64,000 nucleotides of DNA from Mariniphaga sp. (GTDB lineage Bacteria; Bacteroidota; Bacteroidia; Bacteroidales; Prolixibacteraceae): the NCBI GenBank assembly GCA_024636975.1, contig JAGXGA010000027.1:310001-374000 (forward strand), in the 5' to 3' direction. Below, in pieces: positions 44,111 through 52,452 of this stretch. Positions within the stretch are counted from its first letter, which is position 1. Each line of letters starts with the position of its first letter. The notes below the pieces were generated by a model. It had not been told where the DNA came from. It saw nothing but the letters and a program-made list of their open reading frames with translations, and searched no databases. The translations under genes were made by a program, and so were the position numbers.

Positions 44111-45427
44111 ATGGAAATATTTAATGATGTAAAGCCGGAGGTTACCGGCGAGTTTCGGTTTGGATGTGAAATCTCCAAATGGAAAGATTGGAAATGGCAA
44201 TTAAAAAACTCAGTTAAGTCAGTTGATGCTTTCGAACGTTTGATGGGGATAGAAATTCCCACTGAAGAAAAAGCGCTGATGGAAAAAACCATTGAACGCT
44301 TCCCAATGTCAGTAACACCTTATTACCTTTCGTTAATAGATAGTGCAAATTATAAAAACGATCCGGTTTTTAAGCAGTCGTTTGCCAATATCAATGAACT
44401 GACTGTTTTAAAAACCGACATGAAAGATCCGCTGTCGGAAGATACCGACAGTCCGGTAGAGGGTATAACTCATCGTTATCCCGACAGGGTATTGTTTCAT
44501 GTGAGCAATATATGTTCGATGTATTGCAGGCATTGTACACGCAAACGAAAAGTGGGTGATGTTGATTCCATACCAAATAAGGCTCAACTGTTAAAAGGAA
44601 TTGAATACATCAGGAATACTCCACAAGTCAGGGATGTGCTTCTTTCCGGAGGCGACCCGTTAATGCTTTCCGATAGCTACCTCGATTGGCTACTGTCGGA
44701 AATAACAGCTATCCCGCACGTGCAGGTTGTTCGAATTGGCACCCGTATGCCGGTTGTGCTTCCTTACAGGATTACAAACGATCTGATTGATGTGCTTAAA
44801 AAATACCATCCGTTGTGGATCAATACCCATTTTAATCATCCCCGGGAAATCACTTCTTCTTCGCGCGAGGCCCTGGCTAAACTTGCCAATGCCGGCTTCC
44901 CACTCGGAAATCAGTCGGTGCTGCTGGCCGATGTAAACGATTGCCCGCGAATAATGAAAGAGCTTGTCCATAAGCTGGTTCAAAACCGTGTACGCCCATA
45001 TTACCTCTATCAGTGCGATTTGTCGGAAGGACTGGCACACTTCAGGACTCCGGTTGGTAAAGGAATAGAAATCATGGAAAGTCTCATTGGACATACGTCC
45101 GGGTTTGCTGTTCCAACATATGTTATTGATGCCCCTGGTGGAGGAGGTAAAATACCTGCAATGCCAAATTATATCATTTCATGGTCGACCAATAAAGTTG
45201 TGCTGCGGAACTATGAAGGGGTTATAACCACCTATACCGAACCCGAAAATTATGCAGCGAAATTTTGCGACCGCAATTGCAAGGATTGTAATCTTGATTT
45301 GAAGCTCGACGAGCCTGATGAACAAAAGGGGATAGGCATCGAAAAATTGTTATCGGATTATAGCAACACCATCTCCCTGATTCCGGATGATAATGAACGG
45401 TACAACAGAAGGGATAACGATGTTTGA
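44111..45427 (+). CDS. ablA: lysine 2,3-aminomutase
   Basis: 438-residue radical SAM enzyme converting L-lysine to L-beta-lysine. The cluster motif CSMYCRHC (C-x3-C-x2-C, near residue 136) binds the 4Fe-4S centre, [10 protein letters not shown] holds the PLP Lys, LLADVND and VIDAPG carry the Asp residues that bind the substrate amine, and [10 protein letters not shown] at the C-terminus supplies zinc ligands. The C-terminal zinc region and 438 residues favour a true aminomutase over EpmB. The next gene, ablB, overlaps by 8 bp, which is the known osmolyte pair. Confidence 0.94.
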   Translation: MEIFNDVKPEVTGEFRFGCEISKWKDWKWQLKNSVKSVDAFERLMGIEIPTEEKALMEKTIERFPMSVTPYYLSLIDSANYKNDPVFKQSFANINELTVLKTDMKDPLSEDTDSPVEGITHRYPDRVLFHVSNICSMYCRHCTRKRKVGDVDSIPNKAQLLKGIEYIRNTPQVRDVLLSGGDPLMLSDSYLDWLLSEITAIPHVQVVRIGTRMPVVLPYRITNDLIDVLKKYHPLWINTHFNHPREITSSSREALAKLANAGFPLGNQSVLLADVNDCPRIMKELVHKLVQNRVRPYYLYQCDLSEGLAHFRTPVGKGIEIMESLIGHTSGFAVPTYVIDAPGGGGKIPAMPNYIISWSTNKVVLRNYEGVITTYTEPENYAAKFCDRNCKDCNLDLKLDEPDEQKGIGIEKLLSDYSNTISLIPDDNERYNRRDNDV

Positions 45428-46250
45428 TAAGATTGAAAAAATTGGAAAGTCGGTAATACAGCACGGAAAATCAAATAACAGAATTTATTTACTGAAGCTT
45501 CATGCAGATGATGTTCCAACAATAATTTCTGAACTGGATCACCTGGCCAACAATAACGGCTATACAAAAATTTTCACCAAAATTCAGGCAGATGTGCTGC
45601 CTGAATTTATTCAGAACGGTTACACTCTTGAAGCCTATGTTCCCAAGTTTTACAATGGTAGAACTGACTGCATAATGGCATCAAAATTTCTTGATGAAAA
45701 CAGAAGGATAATACCCGATGAGCAGATGAGGAGTTTCGCCGACCTCTTCAGGTTGAATGGAACAAACAACAAAAAAGACCTTCCTCCCCGGTATCAAATC
45801 AGGATGTTATCGGAAAATGATGTCGAAGCTGCCGCAACAGTTTTTAGTATCGTGTTTGAAACCTATCCTTTTCCGGTGCACGATCCGGCATATATTCTGC
45901 AGACAATGCAAAGTAATATGGCCAGGTACTATGGTGTATGGGAAGGCAATAAGCTGGTTGGCATTTCAACAGCTGAAACCGATTACGAAAAGGAGAATGC
46001 CGAGATGACCGACTTTGCTGTGTTGCCCGAATGTCGTGGTAATAGTATGGGCTCACATCTTTTGCTCTTTATGGAAGAAGAGATGAAAAAAGCCGGCATT
46101 AAAACTGCCTATACCATTGCACGCCTTGCAGAGCCGGGAATGAACCTGACATTCATTAAAGGGGGATATAAATTCAGTGGTACACTAATTAACAATACAA
46201 ATATTGGCGGGACCATTGAAAGTATGAACATCTTTTATAAGCATTTATAA
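45420..46250 (+). CDS. ablB: beta-lysine N6-acetyltransferase
   Basis: About 276 residues. It acetylates beta-lysine to Nepsilon-acetyl-beta-lysine, a compatible solute first known in methanogens. An N-terminal AblB region ([31 protein letters not shown]) is followed by a GNAT domain (about 135-270) with [19 protein letters not shown], the acetyl-CoA loop. The ATG at 45420 lies inside ablA's end (ATGTTTGA overlap), indicating translational coupling; the frame open to 45387 would start deeper in ablA and is less likely. Confidence 0.9.
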   Translation: MFDKIEKIGKSVIQHGKSNNRIYLLKLHADDVPTIISELDHLANNNGYTKIFTKIQADVLPEFIQNGYTLEAYVPKFYNGRTDCIMASKFLDENRRIIPDEQMRSFADLFRLNGTNNKKDLPPRYQIRMLSENDVEAAATVFSIVFETYPFPVHDPAYILQTMQSNMARYYGVWEGNKLVGISTAETDYEKENAEMTDFAVLPECRGNSMGSHLLLFMEEEMKKAGIKTAYTIARLAEPGMNLTFIKGGYKFSGTLINNTNIGGTIESMNIFYKHL

Positions 46251-46251
46251 T

Positions 46252-46449
46252 ATGAACCTGGGAAAACTATGCAAGTACGCAAGTAAGTGCTCAGTATATC
46301 AAAATAACAACAGTGAATTAAACAAGCCGGTGTTTCTTATCCGAAATGTTTTTTGTAACAGGGGCTCCAAAGGTTGGTACAATTGCCTCCGGTTTTTAAA
46401 ATATGAAGAAGGAAAAGAAGTAAGAGAAGAAATGACACCATACGGATAA
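46252..46449 (+). CDS. small four-cysteine protein of the abl operon
   Basis: 65 residues, one base after the ablB stop. Four Cys at 7, 13, 35 and 45 (CKYASKCSVYQ ... FCNRGSKGWYNC) form two pairs, C-x5-C and C-x9-C, which could bind zinc or an iron-sulfur cluster or form disulfides; no signal peptide or membrane helix. I recall similar CKYASKC-type small proteins near such genes but know of no assigned function. Tight spacing (1 bp before, 13 bp after) makes it part of the operon. Confidence 0.75.
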   Translation: MNLGKLCKYASKCSVYQNNNSELNKPVFLIRNVFCNRGSKGWYNCLRFLKYEEGKEVREEMTPYG

Positions 46450-46462
46450 ACAAAGCGAAACC

Positions 46463-46657
46463 ATGAGTAGAAGTACAGAAAAAAGAATTATACAATTTCT
46501 TGATGAGAATGGCCCCAGCTTTCCGGGGGAAGTGGTTAAAGAGCTTAAATTGTCATATACCAACGGGTTGGAACTTATTAATAAGCTGTATTCGAAAGGT
46601 ATTATTAAACGCACTTACTCACCTTTGCAGTATAAACTTAATTCCGATTCTGAATAA
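46463..46657 (+). CDS. minimal winged-helix protein
   Basis: 64 residues, close to a bare winged helix: EKRIIQFLDENGPSFPGEVVKEL, then SYTNGLELINKLYSKGIIKRTY (recognition helix and wing). It is too small for an added sensor domain and lies inside the abl operon (13 bp after the Cys protein, 3 bp before the symporter). It may act as a local DNA-binding regulator, perhaps with the Cys protein; this is inference. Confidence 0.7.
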   Translation: MSRSTEKRIIQFLDENGPSFPGEVVKELKLSYTNGLELINKLYSKGIIKRTYSPLQYKLNSDSE

Positions 46658-46660
46658 ATT

Positions 46661-48091
46661 ATGCATTGGCTCGATTACCTGATATTTGGTGTATACCTGC
46701 TGACTATGCTGGGTATCGGATTTTATTTCATGTTTAAAAATCACTCGGCCGAGGATTATTTTGTAGGAGGACGAAAAATTGGCTCATTCCATATCGGATT
46801 ATCAGTTGTAGCTACCGATGTGGGTGGTGGATTCTCAATCGGGTTGGGAGGCCTGGGATTTATAATGGGTATTTCCGGAACCTGGTTACTTTTTACAGGA
46901 CTTATAGGAGCCTGGTTAAGTGCCGTTGTGCTTATTCCGAAGGTGTCGAAAATGGCAGCAAAGCATAATTTTCTGACTTTTCCACAGTTTTTAAAGCAAC
47001 TATTTAATTCAAAGGTGGCGTTAACAGCCGGAATCATTTCGGCAATTGGTTATTTGGGTTTCACCAGCTCACAGATTCTTGCCGGGGCAAAGCTTGCATC
47101 GGCAACCTTTCCCAATGTTACATTACAAACAGCTTTGATTCTAATGGGGGTCATTGCTGTAATCTATACTTCCATGGGAGGTATAAAGGCGGTGATATTT
47201 ACCGATACCATCCAATGGATACTGCTCATGTCGGGTTTGATTTTCATCGGTATCCCTCTCTGCTATTTTGCAGTAGGGGGTTATGATGCTGTAAGGAGTG
47301 CTCTGCCTGCTGAATATTTTTCACTGACCAATATTACATGGCAACAAATTGCAAATTGGTTTATTACAATTGTACCCATCTGGTTTATCGGGATGACGCT
47401 TTACCAGAGGATTTATGCTGCCGGCGATAAAAAGAGCGCTCAAAAGGCCTGGTTCGTTGCCGGCTTGTTCGAATACCCGGTTATGGCTTTTACAGGAGTT
47501 ATTCTGGGCTTGTTTGCACGGGTGGCATTTGAAAACGGAATAATTGGGGCGGGAGCAGAAGGTGCCTTTGACCCGGAAATGGGATTACCCATTCTTTTGA
47601 GAACAGTTTTGCCAATAGGCTTAACCGGACTTATCCTTTCTGCATACTTTTCAGCAATCATGTCAACCGCCGACAGCTGCCTCATGGCGGCTTCAGGAAA
47701 TGTAATTACCGATATTTTTGGAAAACAAAATTCAAATAAAATCATGTTACTTTCGCAGGGGATCACACTATTGCTTGGCTTTACGGCCATATTAATTGCC
47801 TGGAAAGTACCTAATGTGCTGGAGCTGATGCTTCATTCCTATTCGTTTATGGTATCTGGACTTTTTATTCCGGTAATTGCTGGTATCTTTCTTAAAAACC
47901 CGAATAATAACGGTGCTTTCTGGTCGATGATTACCGGAGGTACTGCGACACTTTCGCTTATTCTGAGCGGGATAAATATGCCTTTTGGCCTCGATGCAAA
48001 CATTTACGGCATATTGCTGGCGGCAATCACTTATTTCTTTTTTCACTTTATGGGAAAAAGGACCCCTGTAGTTTTTCAGCCGGCTTCCTAA
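46661..48091 (+). CDS. sodium:solute symporter family transporter
   Basis: 476 residues with about 13 transmembrane helices. SSS-family marks: YFVGGRKIGSF in the first loop, TDVGGGFSIGLGGLGF, YTSMGGIKAVIFTDTIQW and STADSCLMAASGNVITDIFG. Such proteins import small solutes with Na+ (proline, pantothenate, sugars). Being the last gene of the abl operon, 3 bp after the winged-helix gene, it probably imports lysine, beta-lysine or its acetylated form; the sequence alone does not tell which. Confidence 0.9.
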   Translation: MHWLDYLIFGVYLLTMLGIGFYFMFKNHSAEDYFVGGRKIGSFHIGLSVVATDVGGGFSIGLGGLGFIMGISGTWLLFTGLIGAWLSAVVLIPKVSKMAAKHNFLTFPQFLKQLFNSKVALTAGIISAIGYLGFTSSQILAGAKLASATFPNVTLQTALILMGVIAVIYTSMGGIKAVIFTDTIQWILLMSGLIFIGIPLCYFAVGGYDAVRSALPAEYFSLTNITWQQIANWFITIVPIWFIGMTLYQRIYAAGDKKSAQKAWFVAGLFEYPVMAFTGVILGLFARVAFENGIIGAGAEGAFDPEMGLPILLRTVLPIGLTGLILSAYFSAIMSTADSCLMAASGNVITDIFGKQNSNKIMLLSQGITLLLGFTAILIAWKVPNVLELMLHSYSFMVSGLFIPVIAGIFLKNPNNNGAFWSMITGGTATLSLILSGINMPFGLDANIYGILLAAITYFFFHFMGKRTPVVFQPAS

Positions 48092-48232
48092 TATTGATTC
48101 AAAAGTATATTTTTGTGCCCAATTATTCATTTGATGAAATGAGCATGAAAATAAAGAGGCACCTAAAGTTGATGATTACAACCGTCATGCGAATTCCATC
48201 TGATACCATTAAAAATAAATACTCTTAATCAG

Positions 48233-49153
48233 ATGAAAAATAAAGATCTGTTGGCTTATTTCTCGGCTTTGGGTGCAGTTTTCTTCTGGAGCTTTTCTTT
48301 TGTATGGTTTAAAATTGCCTATCTGGCTTATAAACCCATAACTGTTGTGCTTTTCCGACTGGTAATCTCTGTTGTTCTTATCCTGATTATTGCCTGGTCG
48401 CTAAAGCGTTTGCAGAAGCCAACGATTAAAGATTTTAAGCTTTTTTTTCTAATGGCTTTTTTTGAGCCTTTTTTATATTTCCTGGGCGAAAGCTATGGTT
48501 TATTGTATGTTTCATCAACAGTAGCCGCTGTGATTGTGGCCACAATTCCCTTAATTTCCCCTGTTGCTGCATGGTATTTTTTCAGGGAAAGGGTAAGCTT
48601 AAAAAATATTGTAGGGTTCGTTTTTTCATTTGCAGGCGTGGGACTGGTAGTTTTAAACAGTTCATTCCGGTTCGATGCCTCTCCGCTCGGTGTAGGACTT
48701 GAATTTATTGCAGTGTTTGCAGCCATTGCCTATTCCATTGTACTGCGAAAAGTTGTATATCGATACAATACCCTAACGATAATAGCCTATCAGAACCTGA
48801 TTGGTATTGTGCTGTTCCTGCCAATCTGGCTATTTGTCGATCTTGGCGATTTCCTGGTTACCCCATTTCATCCGCAGGCATTCCGGGCAATTGTGTTACT
48901 TGCTGTATTTGCATCTACTCTGGCCTTTGTTTTCTTTACCCAAAGCATCCGGCAACTGGGTGTAAATCGTTCAAATACCTTTGTTAACCTCATTCCCGTT
49001 TTTGTAGCCATTTTGTCATTCATTGTGTTAAAGGAGGGGATGGATGTCCAGAAAATAGCAGGAATCCTTGTGGTGATAACAGGATTGTTCATGGCACAAG
49101 CTGGCAGGAAGAAAACACCCAAACAAAAAACAATTGAAATCTCCCAGGTATAA
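48233..49153 (+). CDS. EamA/DMT-superfamily transporter
   Basis: 306 residues, ten transmembrane helices as two EamA repeats (about 10-140 and 155-290). Clear marks are FFWSFSFVWFKIAY, SSTVAAVIVATIPLISPVAAWYFFRERV in pieces and NLIPVFVAILSFIVLKEGM. Members export amino acids or other metabolites. It ends at 49153, immediately followed by the ATG of the YkgJ-like gene, so the two form a transcript. The abl symporter is 141 bp upstream. Confidence 0.9.
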   Translation: MKNKDLLAYFSALGAVFFWSFSFVWFKIAYLAYKPITVVLFRLVISVVLILIIAWSLKRLQKPTIKDFKLFFLMAFFEPFLYFLGESYGLLYVSSTVAAVIVATIPLISPVAAWYFFRERVSLKNIVGFVFSFAGVGLVVLNSSFRFDASPLGVGLEFIAVFAAIAYSIVLRKVVYRYNTLTIIAYQNLIGIVLFLPIWLFVDLGDFLVTPFHPQAFRAIVLLAVFASTLAFVFFTQSIRQLGVNRSNTFVNLIPVFVAILSFIVLKEGMDVQKIAGILVVITGLFMAQAGRKKTPKQKTIEISQV

Positions 49154-49657
49154 ATGAAACCCCTTCTATATAAAACTCCGGAAGATTTGGTCCTATTGAC
49201 TAATAAATCAAAGGCTGAAACAAAAGCATTGATAAAAAACCTGAAAAAGAGGAAGCCAAAAAACCTGGATGATGTAGTACATGAAATGCATGACGAGTTA
49301 TTTGAAGCTTTCAGTTGCCTCGATTGTGCCAACTGCTGCAAGACCATTGGCCCGCGGCTGACTGATAAGGACATCGACCGGCTGGCAAAGTATTTAAAGA
49401 TGAAACCTCAGGCATTCATCGACCAGTATGTTGAGGTAGATGAGGATAATGATTTTGTTTTCAGGGAACATCCCTGTCCGTTTTTACTTCCCGATAATTA
49501 CTGCATGGTTTATGAAAACCGTCCAAAGGCCTGCCGCGATTACCCGCATACCGACAGGAAGCGGTTCGTGCAGATTTTGGATCTATCGCATAAAAACTGC
49601 GAAACCTGTCCGGTAGTACATGAAGTTTTTGAAAGGCTAAAAAAAGATTTGAAATAA
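49154..49657 (+). CDS. YkgJ-family cysteine cluster protein
   Basis: 167 residues. CLDCANCCKTIGPRL (C-x2-C-x2-CC), then HPCPFLLPDNYCMVYENRPKAC in pieces give the Cys pattern of the YkgJ family, which probably binds zinc or iron-sulfur. Function is unknown. No gap to the preceding EamA gene; the first two-hairpin repeat starts 38 bp after the stop. Confidence 0.88.
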   Translation: MKPLLYKTPEDLVLLTNKSKAETKALIKNLKKRKPKNLDDVVHEMHDELFEAFSCLDCANCCKTIGPRLTDKDIDRLAKYLKMKPQAFIDQYVEVDEDNDFVFREHPCPFLLPDNYCMVYENRPKACRDYPHTDRKRFVQILDLSHKNCETCPVVHEVFERLKKDLK

Positions 49658-49695
49658 CTCTTTTAGCAAACAGCAATACATCCATCCATTCTTTT

Positions 49696-49816
49696 GGGTG
49701 CGGCGGTTTTTTACCGCCGACTCATCATGTTCAAGAAAAGAATAAATTCTGATCTGTATTCTAATCCTGAAATTCATAATATTAATACCGAATGCGCGAT
49801 AGAAAATCGCTCCCCC
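49696..49816 (+). repeat. 121-bp two-hairpin repeat unit, copy B1
   Basis: Starts GGGTGCGG, has the hairpin CGGCGGTTTTTTACCGCCG, an AT-rich interior, then a second hairpin region TGCGCGATAGAAAATCGC and ends TCCCCC. Same ends and length as copies A1 and B2. Confidence 0.85.
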
Positions 49817-49849
49817 AGATAGCCTGCTGCCAGGTTCAGCGAACGGATT

Positions 49850-49971
49850 GGGTGCGGCGGTTTTTTACCGCCGACTTAGCATGTTCGAAGGAAGAATAAG
49901 TTCTTATCAATATTCTACTACTGAAAATTATTATTTAAATATCAAATGCGCGATAGAAAATCGCGCCCCCC
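49850..49971 (+). repeat. 122-bp two-hairpin repeat unit, copy B2
   Basis: Tandem copy of B1 after a 33-bp spacer containing CTGCCAGGTTCAGCGAA, the leader also seen beside A1. First hairpin is identical to B1; second is GCGCGATAGAAAATCGCGC, a perfect 7-bp stem. Interior is diverged but alignable with B1. Confidence 0.85.
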
Positions 49972-50016
49972 AAAGCAAAGATGGTAAGTACCTGCTAAAA
50001 TGGAATAAAGGTATAA

Positions 50017-50131
50017 TCAAATCCTTATTAAAGTCGTATTAAACTCGGATCAAATTCGCATTAAATTCGCGATCTTACGAATTAATTACGAATTAACCAC
50101 GAAAATACTACGAATTTAATCCGAATTTGAT
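50017..50131. repeat. facing arrays of 11-bp iterons, locus B
   Basis: Direct units at 50017 (decayed), 50028, 50039, 50050 and 50061 (consensus TTAAATTCGNA), then ATCTT, then inverted units ACGAATTAATT, ACGAATTAACC, ACGAAAATACT, ACGAATTTAAT and CCGAATTTGAT at 50077, 50088, 50099, 50110 and 50121. Spacing is 11 bp throughout, the same design as at 19757-19859. Confidence 0.85.
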
Positions 50132-50221
50132 TAGATTAGGAAGTAGCTGATTTAATTGCTGTGTACTATATCGCTGTTATTCATGAAGGCGCTGGCATCG
50201 GGCTGGCGAAGTCAAAAATAT

Positions 50222-50254
50222 AAGCCGTCCCAAAAACTTGTTTTGAGACGGCTT
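50222..50254. terminator. intrinsic terminator after the PRC-barrel gene
   Basis: On minus, AAGCCGTCTCAAAA pairs with TTTTGGGACGGCTT with one mismatch, about 35 bp past the gene's stop. T-run on the minus side is weak. Confidence 0.7.
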
Positions 50255-50288
50255 TCAATTAATAATTTATAAATAAAATTAAAAAGCT

Positions 50289-50909
50289 TTATTTTCGATC
50301 GCGGCCATAAAACCGGTCTTCATTAAAATGTTCTGAGTTGTACAGATCATCATCGCTGGTTTCATCCCGGTTACGGGTTTCATTATCCTTTTTAAGGTTT
50401 TCAGTATCCCGGTTCCGATTTTCATCTTCCGGCCGGTTTTCATCTTCCGGCCGGTTTTTATCCCTGAAATTTGCCAGAACACTCTGTTCATAGTCTGAAT
50501 GAACAGGAACATTTTCCTTGTACCTGTAAGTAGGGATGTTCCGCAATGCATTCTGATCGATGCCGTCGGCAATTACCGCCTTAATATCGGCGTCGATGCG
50601 TGCCACGCCAACCGGAATGATCATATGGATGCTGCCTTCGCTGTCCTGGTATTCATGTATCCCGCCTTCATGCTCTGCGCTGAAGGGATCATGGTCGCCC
50701 GGAAGTATAGATTCATCAATATCTACATCAATGTATCGTACTTTTTCTTCTGAAACATCTACAACTAAACCTGAAACTTTACCTACTGACTGATGGTTGG
50801 AATCATGTACTTCCCATCCCCTTACATCGGGGTCATTTTTTGCCATTTTATAGTCTTTAAGATCTTTCAGATAGTTTAATTTTCTATTGTGTGTTTTTGA
50901 ATCTGCCAT
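50289..50909 (-). CDS. PRC-barrel domain protein
   Basis: 206 residues, cytoplasmic. A PRC-barrel (about 20-140) shows DVRGWEVHDSNHQSVGKVSGLVVDVSEEKVRYIDVDID in pieces and MIIPVGVARIDAD, as in stress-related relatives of the reaction-centre H subunit. The C-terminal 65 residues are charged and low-complexity; here an 18-bp tandem repeat (50418-50453) encodes ENRPED twice plus a diverged third copy. Family members are often general stress proteins. The next upstream gene on minus (51007) also looks stress- or envelope-related. Confidence 0.85.
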   Translation of the reverse strand: MADSKTHNRKLNYLKDLKDYKMAKNDPDVRGWEVHDSNHQSVGKVSGLVVDVSEEKVRYIDVDIDESILPGDHDPFSAEHEGGIHEYQDSEGSIHMIIPVGVARIDADIKAVIADGIDQNALRNIPTYRYKENVPVHSDYEQSVLANFRDKNRPEDENRPEDENRNRDTENLKKDNETRNRDETSDDDLYNSEHFNEDRFYGRDRK

Positions 50910-51006
50910 TTGTTTTGTTTTTTAAATTATTATATTATTTGAATGTATTTCAATAATAACCTACTAATTCTTACTGCTTTTAATAAGTCATAGTAGTTAC
51001 TGCCTG

Positions 51007-51678
51007 TTACTCAATAGAAGTAGTCTGACTTCTTTCTTCCATTTTTTCAAGAACATCGGCGGCTTCCTCAAAGAACGACTTTATTTCATTCTGTTGTTCA
51101 GAAGCCATCTGCTGATCATCAATTTCCTGGGCTGCATCCATTACATCAGATGCATCATTTTCAAGACCCGGGTAATACTGGTTTTGAATATTCTGAATCA
51201 CATTGGCGGCGCTTGAAAAGGCGCTCCTTACTATAGTAGATGGCTGTTGTGCAGTGCTTTCACCCTGCAACTGGTTGGCATCCTGCTTAATCTGATCCAG
51301 TTCACCCTCCCAGGTTCCCTGCCCCTGAGTTTGCTCATTGGCTACCGCCTTTAAGGCATCAGAAAGTTTTGTAATGCCTTCCTGTACCGTTTGACGGTCC
51401 ATATCATCACTTGATTTTTCTTCAGCAAATGTGATAAATTGTTGAACCGTTGAGTTTGTTTCAGTCCTGCTCCTGTTTGCGTCATATGGCGCTACTGCCT
51501 GACTTTGTTCCTGTCCGTATTCAGTAGATTGTTCCTGCTCCTGGTCAAATAGTGCAGTATCCTGAATTTCATCTGTATCGGATGCTACAAACCATATAAC
51601 AAGGGCAATTACTACAATCCCAAGGATTACCCATCCAATGGGAGTTTTTTTCTTTTTTTCCACATTTAATTCTGCCAT
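51007..51678 (-). CDS. membrane-anchored protein of unknown function
   Basis: 223 residues. A Lys-rich cytoplasmic start (VEKKKKTP) precedes one transmembrane helix at 14-30 (GWVILGIVVIALVIWFV), then a Gln/Glu-rich, mostly helical periplasmic region (about 35-223). I recognise no domain. It is 97 bp upstream of the PRC-barrel gene on the same strand, and similar helical stress proteins occur beside PRC-barrel and CsbD genes, so co-regulation is plausible. Confidence 0.7.
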   Translation of the reverse strand: MAELNVEKKKKTPIGWVILGIVVIALVIWFVASDTDEIQDTALFDQEQEQSTEYGQEQSQAVAPYDANRSRTETNSTVQQFITFAEEKSSDDMDRQTVQEGITKLSDALKAVANEQTQGQGTWEGELDQIKQDANQLQGESTAQQPSTIVRSAFSSAANVIQNIQNQYYPGLENDASDVMDAAQEIDDQQMASEQQNEIKSFFEEAADVLEKMEERSQTTSIE

Positions 51679-51960
51679 AACTATTTTTTAAAATTTAACT
51701 TGTATGTTTTCGAATTTTGATTAACGCTAGTATAACATGCATGCAAAAAGAAAAGTTCAACGTTTAATAGTATGATTATGAAATATTCAGGATAGGAGAG
51801 GAACCATATATCTGAAAATTAAATACATTATGTTGTATGCTTTTTTACATATACAGAAAACGCAGGTCCGGAATGTGTTGCTCTTCAGTTTGGTACTTAA
51901 ATTTTCAGCGATTCGTAAACATAAAACTTTGGTAAGCTGTTTATTTTTAATCACATAAAA

Positions 51961-52293
51961 ATGTTAACCATGGAATCGATTTTTAGAAGATTACTTAATG
52001 CCGGAATTGGCGTTGCATCTAAAACCACAAAATTTGCCGAAGGTTTTATTAATGATTTGGTAGAGAAGGGAAAGCTTTCTGAAGACGATGGTAGAAAATT
52101 TATGGAAGATTTCGAGCGTGAAGGTGAAGAACAGCGTCAGGTTTTTGAAAAGGAAATGAATGCATATATTGAAAAAGCAATGCAGAAGATGGACATTCCA
52201 TCGCGTGAAGATTTCCAAAGACTTGAGGAGCGCATTTCAATACTTGAAAGATCACAACCTGGTGCAACTCAGGTAAACAGTATTAAACCCTGA
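51961..52293 (+). CDS. phasin-like small helical protein
   Basis: About 110 residues, wholly helical. IFRRLLNAGIGVASKTTKFAEGFINDLVEKGKLSEDDGRKFMEDF (in pieces) and a C-terminal coiled coil (FQRLEERISILE) fit the phasin-like/PhaI-like granule-associated family. In bacteria that lack polyhydroxyalkanoate, such proteins have no known role; no PHA synthase is in the window. A second ATG at 51970 is the alternative start. Confidence 0.72.
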   Translation: MLTMESIFRRLLNAGIGVASKTTKFAEGFINDLVEKGKLSEDDGRKFMEDFEREGEEQRQVFEKEMNAYIEKAMQKMDIPSREDFQRLEERISILERSQPGATQVNSIKP

Positions 52294-52418
52294 ATATTTC
52301 AGTATTACATCTTCCTGCATACAATGCAGGATTCATTAAATTAAGTAAATAATTGTCCAGGCACGAATGGAATTTTGCATTCATCCGTTTCATATGCTTA
52401 TCATGGGTAATAATTCAA

Positions 52419-52426
52419 TAACTTTG
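52419..52426 (+). promoter_or_regulatory. -7 box upstream of porQ
   Basis: TAACTTTG matches TAnnTTTG, 26 bp before the porQ ATG. No clear -33 box. Confidence 0.45.
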
Positions 52427-52452
52427 CCGTTTTATTGATTAGATAAAAGCGA

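Larger units (their letters stand above)
49658..50288. other. repeat-rich intergenic region
   Basis: No convincing gene. It holds two tandem 121-122 bp hairpin units, the facing 11-bp iteron arrays and a terminator, each listed separately. An open frame at 49848-50042 runs through repeats and iterons and is not credible. Confidence 0.7.

Noticed and set aside
49848-50042. 64-residue plus-strand reading frame
   Set aside because: It runs through the repeat unit and iterons, has no family resemblance and no start signal.
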